Source: Aurantibacter_A sp039941195
GTDB lineage: Bacteria > Bacteroidota > Bacteroidia > Flavobacteriales > Flavobacteriaceae
Length of the DNA stretch: 64,000 nucleotides
Direction of reading: 5' to 3'
NCBI RefSeq assembly: GCF_039941195.1
Contig: NZ_JBDVFA010000100.1
Location: 1 to 64,000, forward strand
Positions 18,279-26,862 of the stretch are shown piece by piece; position 1 is the stretch's first letter, and each line of letters starts with the position of its first letter. The notes below the pieces were generated by a model. The model was not told the DNA's origin and did not search any database. It was given only the letters and a program-made list of their open reading frames with translations. A program made the position numbers and the translations under genes.

Positions 18279-18878
18279 ATGAAAAATTTTCAATTCAATT
18301 CTTTAAAAAGCGTAGTAAATATTTCGTTGGCTATTGCTCTTCTAACCTCTTCATGCGCTCAGACAAATAATAAGCCTAAACCTGATACCGTAAAAAGTAA
18401 TGCGGTTAAAATGGTTATTGAGAAACCAAAAATGGATGTTCAAACAGCTGTTTTGTCAGGAAATGTGGATGTTGTTAAACAGCATATTTTGGCAGGTACA
18501 GATTTAAATAAAAAAGATGCTATGAGTGGGTCTACTCCCTTAATCACTGCCATTACTTTTAACAAAAATGACATTGCGAAAGCGCTTATCAATGCCGATG
18601 TCGATTTAAATATTAAGAATAATGATGGTTCTACAGCATTACATGTAGCTTCTTTTTTTGGGCGTATAGAAATGGTTCAAATGCTTCTAGATGTTAAAGC
18701 CGATAAGAATGTGCGTAATAATTTTGGGGCTACAGCAAGAGAGACTGTACAAGGCTCTTTTGCCGAAGTAAAACCTATTTATGAAATGCTACAACAACAA
18801 TTGGGACCTCTTGGGTTACAACTCGATTTGAATGAAATCGAAAAAACACGTCCGGTAATCGCAATAATGCTTCAATAG
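18279..18878 (+). CDS. Ankyrin-repeat lipoprotein
   Basis: 199 residues. A lipoprotein signal (ALLTSSCAQT) is followed by a linker and about three ankyrin repeats (roughly residues 52-165, including AMSGSTPLITAITFNKNDIA and NDGSTALHVASFFGRIEMVQ). Ankyrin repeats mediate protein binding; a periplasmic or outer-membrane-attached location is predicted. It is the first gene of a plus-strand run reaching to 25.8 kb and is divergent from regulator 3. Its partner is unknown. Confidence 0.85.
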   Translation: MKNFQFNSLKSVVNISLAIALLTSSCAQTNNKPKPDTVKSNAVKMVIEKPKMDVQTAVLSGNVDVVKQHILAGTDLNKKDAMSGSTPLITAITFNKNDIAKALINADVDLNIKNNDGSTALHVASFFGRIEMVQMLLDVKADKNVRNNFGATARETVQGSFAEVKPIYEMLQQQLGPLGLQLDLNEIEKTRPVIAIMLQ

Positions 18879-18898
18879 GTATCTTAAAAACAACTGCA

Positions 18899-19990
18899 AT
18901 GGAAGCATATAGAAGACATGATATCGATTGGTTACGGGTTATTGCTATTGGTTTATTACTTATTTATCATATTGCCATTATTTTTCAACCCTGGGCTATG
19001 CTTATTGGATTTATTAAGAGTAATGAATCTTTGGAAGGGTTATGGAAACCGATGACCATGCTAAATGTTTGGCGTATTCCATTATTGTTTTTTGTGTCGG
19101 GTATGGGATTCTATTTTGCAATGCGAAAACGGAATTGGAAGCAATTATTACTCGAGCGAACAAATAGAATTTTGTTGCCCTTTGTTTTTGGTTTTGTGGC
19201 TATTACACCATTGCATATGTTTATTTTTCAGGAGTACTATAATTTGCCATTAACGTATTTTCCGAGTGTGGGTCACCTTTGGTTTCTAGGAAATATTTTT
19301 ATGTACGTGTTTTTATTGTTGCCAATTTGTATTTGCCTAAAAAAGTATGAGCGTTGTAAATTTAAAAAAGGGTTGTCATGGTTAATGAGTCACCCTATCG
19401 GACCTATGACGATTACTCTTTTTTTTATTGCTGAGGTTCTAATAGTAAAACCTCAAATATTCGCTTTATACGCCCAAACTTGGCATGGATTTTTTAATGG
19501 ATTTCTCGCTTTCTTTTTTGGGTACATATTGGTTTACAGTGGTAACGCATTCTGGCAAACGGTATTAAAATGGAGATGGCTTTATACCAGTATAGCAATC
19601 CTATTATATGGTTTAAGATTCATAGAATTTAATATGGAAGCTCCAAGCTATCTCATGGCTATTGAATCTATATGTTGGATTTTAGCTGTATTCGGTTTTG
19701 GATATAAACATCTGAATAAACCAAGTACAACACTTAGCTATTTAAGTAAAGCAGTATATCCTGTTTACATAATTCATATGTTCGTGTTATTTGCTGGTGC
19801 CTCACTTTTTTTGCCATTGAATATACATCCTACATGGCAATTTATTGCAGTAACAATATTCACGATTTTAATAAGTGGCTTTATTTATGAATTTATTATC
19901 AGACGGATAAGTTTCTTAAAGCCGCTCTTTGGTCTAAAATGGAATGCAAAACTAGTTTTAAATTATCGAGACATTATAAAAAAGTTCTAA
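18899..19990 (+). CDS. Acyltransferase family 3 membrane protein
   Basis: 363 residues with about ten hydrophobic helices. The N-terminus carries RRHDIDWLRVIAIGLLLIYH, the active-site His region typical of the Acyl_transf_3 family, followed by LLFFVSGMGFYFAMRKRNWK. Members O-acylate sugars, glucans or peptidoglycan at the cytoplasmic membrane. It starts 20 bp after the ankyrin gene and is probably in its operon. The acceptor is unknown. Confidence 0.85.
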   Translation: MEAYRRHDIDWLRVIAIGLLLIYHIAIIFQPWAMLIGFIKSNESLEGLWKPMTMLNVWRIPLLFFVSGMGFYFAMRKRNWKQLLLERTNRILLPFVFGFVAITPLHMFIFQEYYNLPLTYFPSVGHLWFLGNIFMYVFLLLPICICLKKYERCKFKKGLSWLMSHPIGPMTITLFFIAEVLIVKPQIFALYAQTWHGFFNGFLAFFFGYILVYSGNAFWQTVLKWRWLYTSIAILLYGLRFIEFNMEAPSYLMAIESICWILAVFGFGYKHLNKPSTTLSYLSKAVYPVYIIHMFVLFAGASLFLPLNIHPTWQFIAVTIFTILISGFIYEFIIRRISFLKPLFGLKWNAKLVLNYRDIIKKF

Positions 19991-20085
19991 ATCTCATTTA
20001 AGAAGTTCGGATACGTAAGTACGAGCGTTTAGCACTCCCATCATTTTCATCTTTGTTACATCATTAACCTTAAAACAATCAAAAA

Positions 20086-20805
20086 ATGAAAAAACAAATT
20101 TTACTTCTTATGACTATGGCATTGTTTGGTATCAATGCTAATAGTCAAGAAACCTACTTAGATGTGGTTGTCAATTATACCCCAACCTCTATGAGTTTTG
20201 GTAGTAATAACGACGATTTAAAGGATTTTAAAAAAGGATATTGGGGTTTACAAGCTGGCGCCTCTTTTCAAATGGGGATTTCAGATTATTTCTCTCTGGT
20301 TCCGGAACTTTATTTTGTAATGAAAGGCACAAAATTAGAAAACAATAACCCTTTAACGAGACAAGAAACTCGTATTCGCTTTAACACTTTAGACTTGCCG
20401 ATACTTGCTCGCATGCATTGGAAGAAGTTTTATTTAAATGCTGGCCCGGTGGTGAGTTATAATTTGCATGGTCGAGTTAAAACAGAAGCTAATGAAACTT
20501 TGCCTGGAAGTAAAACGAGGATGACATTTGGATCAGATTCAGGTGATTATAGTCGTTGGGATGCTGGAGTACAATTCGGATTGGGATATGGGTTTCAATG
20601 GAAGAAATCGAGACTGCTGTTAGATATGAGATACCATTATGGTATGGTAGACATGGGGAATGGAACAGCTATGTACAATCGATACTTCAACATGAATTTA
20701 TTGCTCGCTAAAAAATGGAAAACAAATCCATTATCTAAAGCTAAGAGAAGAGATTTAACCTTATGGCAAGAAATCGATAACCAATCATCAATCGATTTTA
20801 ACTAA
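20086..20805 (+). CDS. Outer membrane beta-barrel protein (PorT-like)
   Basis: 239 residues. A signal peptide (MKKQILLLMTMALFGINANSQ) is followed by alternating beta-strand segments with Gly and aromatic residues (GYWGLQAGASFQMGISDYFS, LDLPILARMHWKKFYLNAGP), as in the small PorT/OMP_b-brl_2 barrels of Bacteroidota. The C-terminal 30 residues are hydrophilic and not barrel-like. A CATCTTTGT stretch upstream (20049-20057) is also found before the ankyrin gene and may be part of similar promoters. The function is unknown. Confidence 0.75.
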   Translation: MKKQILLLMTMALFGINANSQETYLDVVVNYTPTSMSFGSNNDDLKDFKKGYWGLQAGASFQMGISDYFSLVPELYFVMKGTKLENNNPLTRQETRIRFNTLDLPILARMHWKKFYLNAGPVVSYNLHGRVKTEANETLPGSKTRMTFGSDSGDYSRWDAGVQFGLGYGFQWKKSRLLLDMRYHYGMVDMGNGTAMYNRYFNMNLLLAKKWKTNPLSKAKRRDLTLWQEIDNQSSIDFN

Positions 20806-20826
20806 TACTATTGGAGTTTATTCATC

Positions 20827-21519
20827 ATGAAATCAATCAAAATAACAGCGAGAGTAGCGGGCATATTGTACTTAATTGTAATTGTATGTGGAATATTCGC
20901 AGAGAAATATGTCCGCTTAAACTTAGTCGATTTATCTGATGGTCTTCAGACTATTAAGAATATTTCGCAAAACGAATTCTTATTCCGATTAGGATTTGTA
21001 AGTGACCTACTTATGCAATTGGCTTATTTTCTATTGCCTTTATTTCTTTATCACATTTTAAAAAACACAAATAATTGGCTGGCACAAATTATGGTTTTAA
21101 GCGTATCGGTAGCTGTGGCCATAATGTGTGTAAATATGCTTAACCACTACATGTCATTCCTACTTATTGAACAAACAGAAATGAGTAGCGAAGTTTTGCA
21201 AAAACAGGTGTTACTGTATTTGCAATTGCATAAGGATGGTTACCACATTGCACAAATATTTTTTGGGTTGTGGCTCTTACCATTAGGACTTTTAATTAAC
21301 CAGTCTCCATTGTTTCCTAGAATTATTGGAGCTATGCTAATTATGGGTTGCTTCGGTTATTTAATAGATGTAGTGCTGTATTTCCTTTTTCCAATAGAAA
21401 GCAATCCTATTTCAACATGGTTAACCTTGCCTGCTGACCTAGGAGAATTTTCACTTTGTCTCTTCCTTTTAATTAGAGGTGTGAATTCTAGAACCTTTTT
21501 AATAAGTACTGAATCATAA
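20827..21519 (+). CDS. DUF4386 family membrane protein
   Basis: 230 residues with about six hydrophobic helices and the N-terminal pattern typical of DUF4386 (KITARVAGILYLIVIVCGIF). It contains the LLPLGLLINQSPLFPRIIGA segment that many members share. The family has no established function. It starts 21 bp after the barrel gene and is probably cotranscribed. Confidence 0.8.
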   Translation: MKSIKITARVAGILYLIVIVCGIFAEKYVRLNLVDLSDGLQTIKNISQNEFLFRLGFVSDLLMQLAYFLLPLFLYHILKNTNNWLAQIMVLSVSVAVAIMCVNMLNHYMSFLLIEQTEMSSEVLQKQVLLYLQLHKDGYHIAQIFFGLWLLPLGLLINQSPLFPRIIGAMLIMGCFGYLIDVVLYFLFPIESNPISTWLTLPADLGEFSLCLFLLIRGVNSRTFLISTES

Positions 21520-21589
21520 ATACGAACGACTGGAGATGCATTTCATTGAATATTTGCATCAGAATAATTAATCAAATAAATATAAAATC

Positions 21590-21703
21590 ATGAAAGTATT
21601 ATCAAGAAAAACACCAACATCATCAAGAGAGTTTAGAGTATTCTCAAATTTTAAAAACAGTAAAAGAGTTCGCTGGGCTGAATATCGTAATTACAGCCAT
21701 TAA
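21590..21703 (+). CDS. Candidate 37-residue basic peptide
   Basis: An ATG at 21590 opens 37 codons ending in TAA (MKVLSRKTPTSSREF..., ending WAEYRNYSH). It is Arg/Lys rich with no signal or membrane helix. The start context AAAATCATG is the same as that of neighbouring real genes. The sequence around the start (AAAATCATGAAAGTATTATC) closely matches the start of the next gene (AAAATCATGGCAGTATTAGC). It could be a leader peptide, a duplicated gene fragment or chance. A hairpin follows at 21748-21772. No family recognised. Confidence 0.4.
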   Translation: MKVLSRKTPTSSREFRVFSNFKNSKRVRWAEYRNYSH

Positions 21704-21747
21704 AGAAGTTAACATCAATTTTAATCATCAATCAATAAACAACAAAT

Positions 21748-21772
21748 GCCCTTCTAATAATCAAGGAAGGGC
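21748..21772 (+). terminator. Hairpin before the first serine hydrolase gene
   Basis: GCCCTTC at 21748-21754 pairs with GAAGGGC at 21766-21772 across an 11-nt loop. It is not followed by a T tract, so it is a weak terminator at best and may be an attenuator or leader structure 16 nt ahead of the next start codon. Confidence 0.35.
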
Positions 21773-21788
21773 TTAAAAACCAAAAATC

Positions 21789-23045
21789 ATGGCAGTATTA
21801 GCAAGAATTATTATTTCAATAATATTATCACTATTTTTCTTAACCTCATGTACTAACGACGACAATGTTGTAGCACTTCCAGCAGCACCATCAAATGCTA
21901 TGACGGCTGCAGAATTAACGACATATTTTGAAGAATTAACCCTATCCACAGAATTACCCGGTTTGGCTATCAGTATTGTAGAGGACGGTTCTATTGTATA
22001 TCAAAATGCGATTGGTCTTGCCAATATTGAAAATCAGAATCCATATACCAATCAAACCATTAATGGTATTGCGTCTATTAGCAAAACTTTCGTTGGAGCC
22101 GCAGTAGCGAAAGCAATTGAACAAGACCTATTTACTTTAGAAACTCCTATTAATGATTTACTTCCTGTAGAAGTAATAAATTTAAAAAGACCGGAGGCGA
22201 TTATAGAGGTAAAGCATTTAGTTACCCACACTTCTGGTATAGTAGATAATATGGAATTTTACCTTCCTTATGACTATTTCTTTTTACCTGGTCAAGATTT
22301 AAATACTAACGGTGCAAATATTCTTAAAGAAGCAATAGGTATGGAAGCATCTAACCCTGTATCACTTGCAGATTATATGGGGGAATATTTTTTAGAGGAC
22401 GGCGAGTTTTATAGTACAGACAGCTATATTGATGCAGCTCCTGGTAGTACTTGGGCTTATTCTAATACGGCTACAGATTTAATGGGCTTTATTATTGAAA
22501 CTACTTCCGGTATGTCATTTGATCAGTATGTGAAAACTTATGTTTTGGACCCTTTGCAAATGAGTTCATCAACCTTTAATGTTTTAGAAGTGGATTTAAA
22601 TAATATGGCAACACCATATTTAAATAAGGATACAGCGTTTCCATTCTATGGAAATCAGGGTTACCCTGAAGGAAGTATCCATGCGACAAATGAAGATTTA
22701 GGAAAGTTTTTGTTGGATATGACGAGAGGACTAAAAGGTGAGTCGTCTGTTTTATTTGGTTCTACGTACTACGACTTGCTTTTTACTCCACAATTAGCAG
22801 ACAATATTGTACCCAATGAATTTGCTGAAAATCATGGATTGTATTGGTATACGAAAAATGGAAAATGGATGCATGGAGGAAATAGTCTCGGATTATCTAC
22901 TCATATGGAAATAACCAAAAATGGGAGTAACGGTTTTATTGTTGTGACTAATATGGATGGAACATTTTATGAAAACGAAGAGAATTGGACAATTGTTAAA
23001 CAAAAAATTACTGAAGGCGTACAAGCCTTTTTAGAGGATAATTAA
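21789..23045 (+). CDS. Serine hydrolase lipoprotein, beta-lactamase class C / PBP-like
   Basis: 418 residues. A lipoprotein signal ends at FFLTSC (Cys21). The beta-lactamase-fold motifs are present: SISK with nucleophile Ser96 and Lys99, YSN in WAYSNTATD, and a late HGG in WMHGGNSLG in place of KTG. The family includes D-aminopeptidases, esterases and beta-lactamase-like hydrolases; a true beta-lactamase role is not implied. A second member follows at 23133, so the two may be an old duplication or act on related substrates. It is predicted membrane anchored, facing the periplasm or surface. Confidence 0.88.
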   Translation: MAVLARIIISIILSLFFLTSCTNDDNVVALPAAPSNAMTAAELTTYFEELTLSTELPGLAISIVEDGSIVYQNAIGLANIENQNPYTNQTINGIASISKTFVGAAVAKAIEQDLFTLETPINDLLPVEVINLKRPEAIIEVKHLVTHTSGIVDNMEFYLPYDYFFLPGQDLNTNGANILKEAIGMEASNPVSLADYMGEYFLEDGEFYSTDSYIDAAPGSTWAYSNTATDLMGFIIETTSGMSFDQYVKTYVLDPLQMSSSTFNVLEVDLNNMATPYLNKDTAFPFYGNQGYPEGSIHATNEDLGKFLLDMTRGLKGESSVLFGSTYYDLLFTPQLADNIVPNEFAENHGLYWYTKNGKWMHGGNSLGLSTHMEITKNGSNGFIVVTNMDGTFYENEENWTIVKQKITEGVQAFLEDN

Positions 23046-23058
23046 AATAATGGACACG

Positions 23059-23112
23059 GATAGGATGTCAAAAGTAATTTGAAAAAAGAGTATTTACTAC
23101 GACATCCTTATC
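23059..23112 (+). promoter_or_regulatory. Inverted repeat in the leader of the second serine hydrolase
   Basis: AGGATGTC at 23062-23069 pairs perfectly with GACATCCT at 23101-23108. The stem extends to GATA/TATC with one bulged T, spacer 31 nt. It lies between the stop of the first hydrolase and the start of the second and could be an RNA hairpin or an operator. Confidence 0.4.
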
Positions 23113-23132
23113 TAACACTTAAATATAAAATC

Positions 23133-24290
23133 ATGAACCTAAAAATATTTATTCTTTTGGTATGTGCAAGTAGTACAACCTTTGCGCAAAAGTTGGAGAA
23201 CGCACATAAAAAAGTAGATTCCCTTTTTCAAGTACAGCTGGATCAAGAAAATGTAAAGAATAGTTTCTTAAAAGTTTACTCCGATAAATTTGGTATCAAT
23301 TGGAATTATGCTGAAGGAAGTTTTACAGATGGAACAGAAGTAACTGACCAAACTCCTTTCTTATCTACAAGTATAGCAAAAACATTTACAGCCACTTTAA
23401 TTATGATGCTGCAAGAAGAAGGAAAATTAGCAGTGGAAAATTCAATTTCGGAATACTTGTCTGCAGAAATAATTGATGGATTACATATTTACCAAGGTGT
23501 AGATTATTCTAAAGAAGTTACAATAAGCCAATTGTTGCAGCATACTTCAGGAATTCCAGATTATTTTGAAGATGCCCCTAATGAAGGTCCGGGTTTTATG
23601 GAGCTCTTATTTACAGACTCGGATAAAATGTGGCAACCATTGGAAACCATCAATTTCGCTAAAACAAAATTAACTCCGCATTTTGCTCCAGGATATAGCT
23701 ATCATTATTCTGATACTGAATATGTTTTGTTGGGATTATTAATCGAGGAATTGGAAGGTAAATTGTTGCATGATGTTCTTGCTGAAAAGATTTTTAGTCC
23801 GCTACAAATGAAAAATTCGTACATGCATTTACGTTCAAAACCTATAAATAATAACATTGGCAAGTTGGCCGAATTGTATGTAGATGACGCTGAAATTAGT
23901 TCTTTTAAAAGTCTGAGTGCAGATTGGGCTGGTGGTGGTTTGGCAACTACATCTCAAGACCTTTTACAATTTCATAAGGCATTAAATGAAGAAGTTTTAA
24001 TTACAAATAAGAGTTTAAAGCAAATGCAAGAATGGATTGAGGAATCTTATGGATTCGAGTATGGTTATGGATTGCGGAAGTTTGAATTGAAAAAATTAAA
24101 CCCTTTAGTTGGGAATCTTTCACTTATAGGGCATTCAGGGACTTCCGGAGCTTTTATGTATTACAGCCCTGAATTGGACGTGTACCTAACGGGTACTTTC
24201 AATCAAACTTCTTATAAAAAAAAGCATGTGATTTTTATGCTTCAGGTGTTGGAGGTGCTGAAAAGTTTGTCGAATTTAAAAAGCTTGTAA
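23133..24290 (+). CDS. Secreted serine hydrolase, beta-lactamase class C / PBP-like
   Basis: 385 residues from the ATG at 23133, which opens a clean signal peptide (MNLKIFILLVCASSTTFAQ) and has the local AAAATCATG start context. A longer reading from a TTG at 23079 adds 18 charged residues before the signal and is rejected. The motifs are SIAK (Ser80, Lys83), YSD (HYSDTEY) and HSGTSG in the KTG position. It is probably a periplasmic or surface peptidase/esterase of the class C beta-lactamase fold; the substrate is unknown. Its stop codon abuts the ATG of the next gene, indicating translational coupling. Confidence 0.87.
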   Translation: MNLKIFILLVCASSTTFAQKLENAHKKVDSLFQVQLDQENVKNSFLKVYSDKFGINWNYAEGSFTDGTEVTDQTPFLSTSIAKTFTATLIMMLQEEGKLAVENSISEYLSAEIIDGLHIYQGVDYSKEVTISQLLQHTSGIPDYFEDAPNEGPGFMELLFTDSDKMWQPLETINFAKTKLTPHFAPGYSYHYSDTEYVLLGLLIEELEGKLLHDVLAEKIFSPLQMKNSYMHLRSKPINNNIGKLAELYVDDAEISSFKSLSADWAGGGLATTSQDLLQFHKALNEEVLITNKSLKQMQEWIEESYGFEYGYGLRKFELKKLNPLVGNLSLIGHSGTSGAFMYYSPELDVYLTGTFNQTSYKKKHVIFMLQVLEVLKSLSNLKSL

Positions 24291-25157
24291 ATGAAAAATA
24301 ACACTGTTTTATTGGCTGGAGCAACTGGTTATTTAGGTGGCTATATTGCTAAGGAGTTGGAAACAAGGCAAATTTCCACGAAAATACTAGTACGAAATAT
24401 TGAAAAGGCAGCTAAACTAACTTCAGAAAATACTCAAATTATAAAGGCAGAAGTTACAAATTCTGAAACCTTAAAAGGCCATTTTAAAGGGGTGGATACT
24501 GTTATTTCTACGGTAGGGATTACTCGCCAAAAAGAGGGACTTACTTATATGGATGTTGATTTTCAAGCAAATATTAATTTGCTAAAAGAAGCTGTTAAAA
24601 GTGGAGTTCGAAAATTTGTTTATGTATCTGTACTTAATGGAAATCTGCATCGCAACCTTAAAATACTGGAGGCTAAAGAAGCTTTTGTAGATGCCTTAAT
24701 TGCATCAAATATCGAATATACTATCATTCGCCCCAATGGTTTTTTTTCTGATATGAAAGACTTTTTAGAAATGGCGCAGAAAGGAAAAGTCTATCTTTTT
24801 GGTAGTGGTGAACAAAAATTTAATCCCATTCACGGTGCTGATTTGGCCATAGTTTGCGTTTCAGCCATAGAAGCTATAAAACCTGAGATTAATATCGGAG
24901 GTCCAGATATTTTAACTCATACTGAAGTTGCTAAAAAGGCGCTTCTTGTTTGTGGTAAACCTATTAAAATAGTACATCTGCCACATTGGATAAGGAAATT
25001 GGTTATTTGGTTTTTAAGAACTTTTACCTCTTCCAAAACTTATGGGCCTTACGAATTTTTCCTAACCTTAATGGCTGAAGATGCAATTGCTCCTCGTTAC
25101 GGCACACATCGTCTTTCTAATTTTTTTCAAAGTGAAATGGATAGTTTAAAAAAGTAA
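24291..25157 (+). CDS. NmrA-like / atypical SDR NAD(P)-binding protein
   Basis: 288 residues. An N-terminal Rossmann motif (VLLAGATGYLGGYIAKEL) and FVYVSVLNGN followed by a YTIIRPNGFF segment match the NmrA-like and complex I NDUFA9-like atypical SDR group. It lacks a clear YxxxK catalytic pair, which is normal for these regulators or reductases. Its ATG directly follows the stop of the hydrolase gene. Role unknown; it is probably cytoplasmic. Confidence 0.82.
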   Translation: MKNNTVLLAGATGYLGGYIAKELETRQISTKILVRNIEKAAKLTSENTQIIKAEVTNSETLKGHFKGVDTVISTVGITRQKEGLTYMDVDFQANINLLKEAVKSGVRKFVYVSVLNGNLHRNLKILEAKEAFVDALIASNIEYTIIRPNGFFSDMKDFLEMAQKGKVYLFGSGEQKFNPIHGADLAIVCVSAIEAIKPEINIGGPDILTHTEVAKKALLVCGKPIKIVHLPHWIRKLVIWFLRTFTSSKTYGPYEFFLTLMAEDAIAPRYGTHRLSNFFQSEMDSLKK

Positions 25158-25169
25158 CTATTTTTAGAT

Positions 25170-25790
25170 ATGAATATTCCTGATAAAAACAAACTTTTTC
25201 CTTTAGCGAACTATAAACGACTCTGTTTTCTTAAAAATAGTATTAAACATCTAAATATTGTAGTGGGTGATTATACGTATTATGATGATTTTGGAGACGT
25301 TGCTAATTTTGAGAAGAACGTTAAATACCATTTCGATTTTATAGGTGATAAACTAATTATAGGTAAATTTTGTATGATTGCTTCTGATGTTACCTTTATA
25401 ATGAATGGAGCCAATCATTTAACAAATGCAATATCTTCATACCCGTTTGCTATTTTTGGTGGTGATTGGCAACATGCTATGGATAATAAATCGTATCCTA
25501 CTAAAGGAGATACAATAATTGGGAATGACGTTTGGTTAGGTTATAATGTTACAATAATGCCTGGAGTACAAATAGGTGATGGGGTAATTATAGCTAGTAA
25601 CACAACAGTTACAAAAGATGTGGAACCGTATTCAATTGTTGGCGGAAATCCTGGAAAACTCATTCGTAAGCGTTTTTCTGACGCTGAAATTGAAAGTTTG
25701 CTTTCGCTAAAGTGGTGGGATTGGCCTATTGAAAAAATTACTGGAAATGTCGAAAAACTAACAGGAAATAAGCTTGATGAATTAAAGTAA
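25170..25790 (+). CDS. Vat/CatB-family O-acetyltransferase (xenobiotic acetyltransferase)
   Basis: 206 residues. Left-handed beta-helix hexapeptide repeats (IIGNDVWLGYNVTIMPGVQI, GDGVIIASNTTVTKDVEP) with the family features KIGKFC-like GKFCMIASDVTFIMNGANH, GGNPGKLIRKRF and a C-terminal WWDWP. The whole length aligns by eye with streptogramin A acetyltransferases (Vat), which inactivate group A streptogramins with acetyl-CoA, including the catalytic His in NGANH. Chromosomal homologues may have other substrates, so resistance is inferred only. It is the last gene of the plus-strand run, 12 bp after the SDR gene. Confidence 0.85.
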   Translation: MNIPDKNKLFPLANYKRLCFLKNSIKHLNIVVGDYTYYDDFGDVANFEKNVKYHFDFIGDKLIIGKFCMIASDVTFIMNGANHLTNAISSYPFAIFGGDWQHAMDNKSYPTKGDTIIGNDVWLGYNVTIMPGVQIGDGVIIASNTTVTKDVEPYSIVGGNPGKLIRKRFSDAEIESLLSLKWWDWPIEKITGNVEKLTGNKLDELK

Positions 25791-25808
25791 TAGGTGAAGA
25801 TGTCTATA

Positions 25809-26798
25809 TTAATCTAACTGCTCAGTCAATTCTTTGAAAACTTTTTTTACATTCCCATTTTCATAGAGCACGTTGTACACTGCATCGATTATAGGAGTTT
25901 TCGCTTTTTTCTTAAATTTTGATTTAATAGTGAAAGCGCTTTTTGCAGCATAATAACCCTCAGCGATCATTTTCATTTCCATTTGAGCACTTTTTACAGT
26001 GTACCCTTTACCTATCATAGTGCCAAACATTCTATTTCGACTAAACGTAGAATATCCCGTAACTAGTAAGTCGCCCAAATATGCAGAGTTATTAATATTA
26101 CGTTTCATTTTATGTACACGTTTAATATAGCGTCCCATTTCACGAATGGCATTACTCATTAAAACACTTTGAAAATTATCACCGTAGCCAAGTCCGTGAA
26201 AGATACCAGCGGCCAAAGCATAAATATTTTTAAGCATAGCGGCATATTCAGTACCAATAATATCATCAGATACTTTCGTTTTTATATAGTCAGATGAAAG
26301 ATTATTGGCTACAATTTTAGCTTTTTCTTCATCAGCACAAGCAATAGTTAAGTAGGAGAGTCGCTCCATGGCTACCTCTTCAGCATGGCACGGACCCGTA
26401 ATTACACCTATGTTCTCAAATGGAATATCATATTTTTTATTAAAGTGCTCACCGACGATTAATCCTGTTTCGGGTACTATACCTTTAATAGCAGAGAAAA
26501 TAATTTTGTTTTGTAATGAAACCTCTAAGTTTTTCATCTCTGGACCTAAAAAGGCAGATGGAATCGCAAATATTAATAGATCAGCATTTTTAATTACTGT
26601 ATTAATATTATCCGTTAATTGAAGTTTATTAGTATCAAATGTAACCGAAGTAAGATAGTTAGGGTTGTGCTTATGTTGTTTTATATAGTCAATAGCTTCT
26701 GTATTACGCATATACCAACCAACTTTAGATTGATTTTCGCATAACATTTTTATTATAGCAGTCGCCCAACTTCCACCTCCTAAAACAGCAAAATTCAT
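25809..26798 (-). CDS. gpsA: Glycerol-3-phosphate dehydrogenase [NAD(P)+]
   Basis: 329 residues, the normal length. The N-terminal cofactor motif is AVLGGGSWATAIIKML, followed by LLIFAIPSAFL and the ITGPCHAEEVA motif. The C-terminal domain has the catalytic Lys region (AAMLKNIYALAAGIFHGLGYGDN) and GDLLVTGYSTFSRNRMFG. It reduces dihydroxyacetone phosphate to sn-glycerol 3-phosphate for phospholipid synthesis in the cytoplasm. A TACTTTTG -10-type box lies 31 nt upstream. Confidence 0.95.
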   Translation of the reverse strand: MNFAVLGGGSWATAIIKMLCENQSKVGWYMRNTEAIDYIKQHKHNPNYLTSVTFDTNKLQLTDNINTVIKNADLLIFAIPSAFLGPEMKNLEVSLQNKIIFSAIKGIVPETGLIVGEHFNKKYDIPFENIGVITGPCHAEEVAMERLSYLTIACADEEKAKIVANNLSSDYIKTKVSDDIIGTEYAAMLKNIYALAAGIFHGLGYGDNFQSVLMSNAIREMGRYIKRVHKMKRNINNSAYLGDLLVTGYSTFSRNRMFGTMIGKGYTVKSAQMEMKMIAEGYYAAKSAFTIKSKFKKKAKTPIIDAVYNVLYENGNVKKVFKELTEQLD

Positions 26799-26828
26799 TT
26801 TATACTAATTAATCGAATTATTAGAAAT

Positions 26829-26836
26829 CAAAAGTA
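26829..26836 (-). promoter_or_regulatory. -7 box of the gpsA promoter
   Basis: The minus strand reads TACTTTTG, a perfect TAnnTTTG Bacteroidota -7 element, 31 nt upstream of the gpsA start. No clear TTG -33 element was found. Confidence 0.4.
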
Positions 26837-26862
26837 ATCAAAATCGCTGGCTTCATATTTAT

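Noticed and set aside
21789..24290. Calling the two serine hydrolases beta-lactamases
   Set aside because: Their motifs only show the class C beta-lactamase/PBP fold; the third motif is HGG or HSG rather than KTG, and most relatives are esterases or peptidases.
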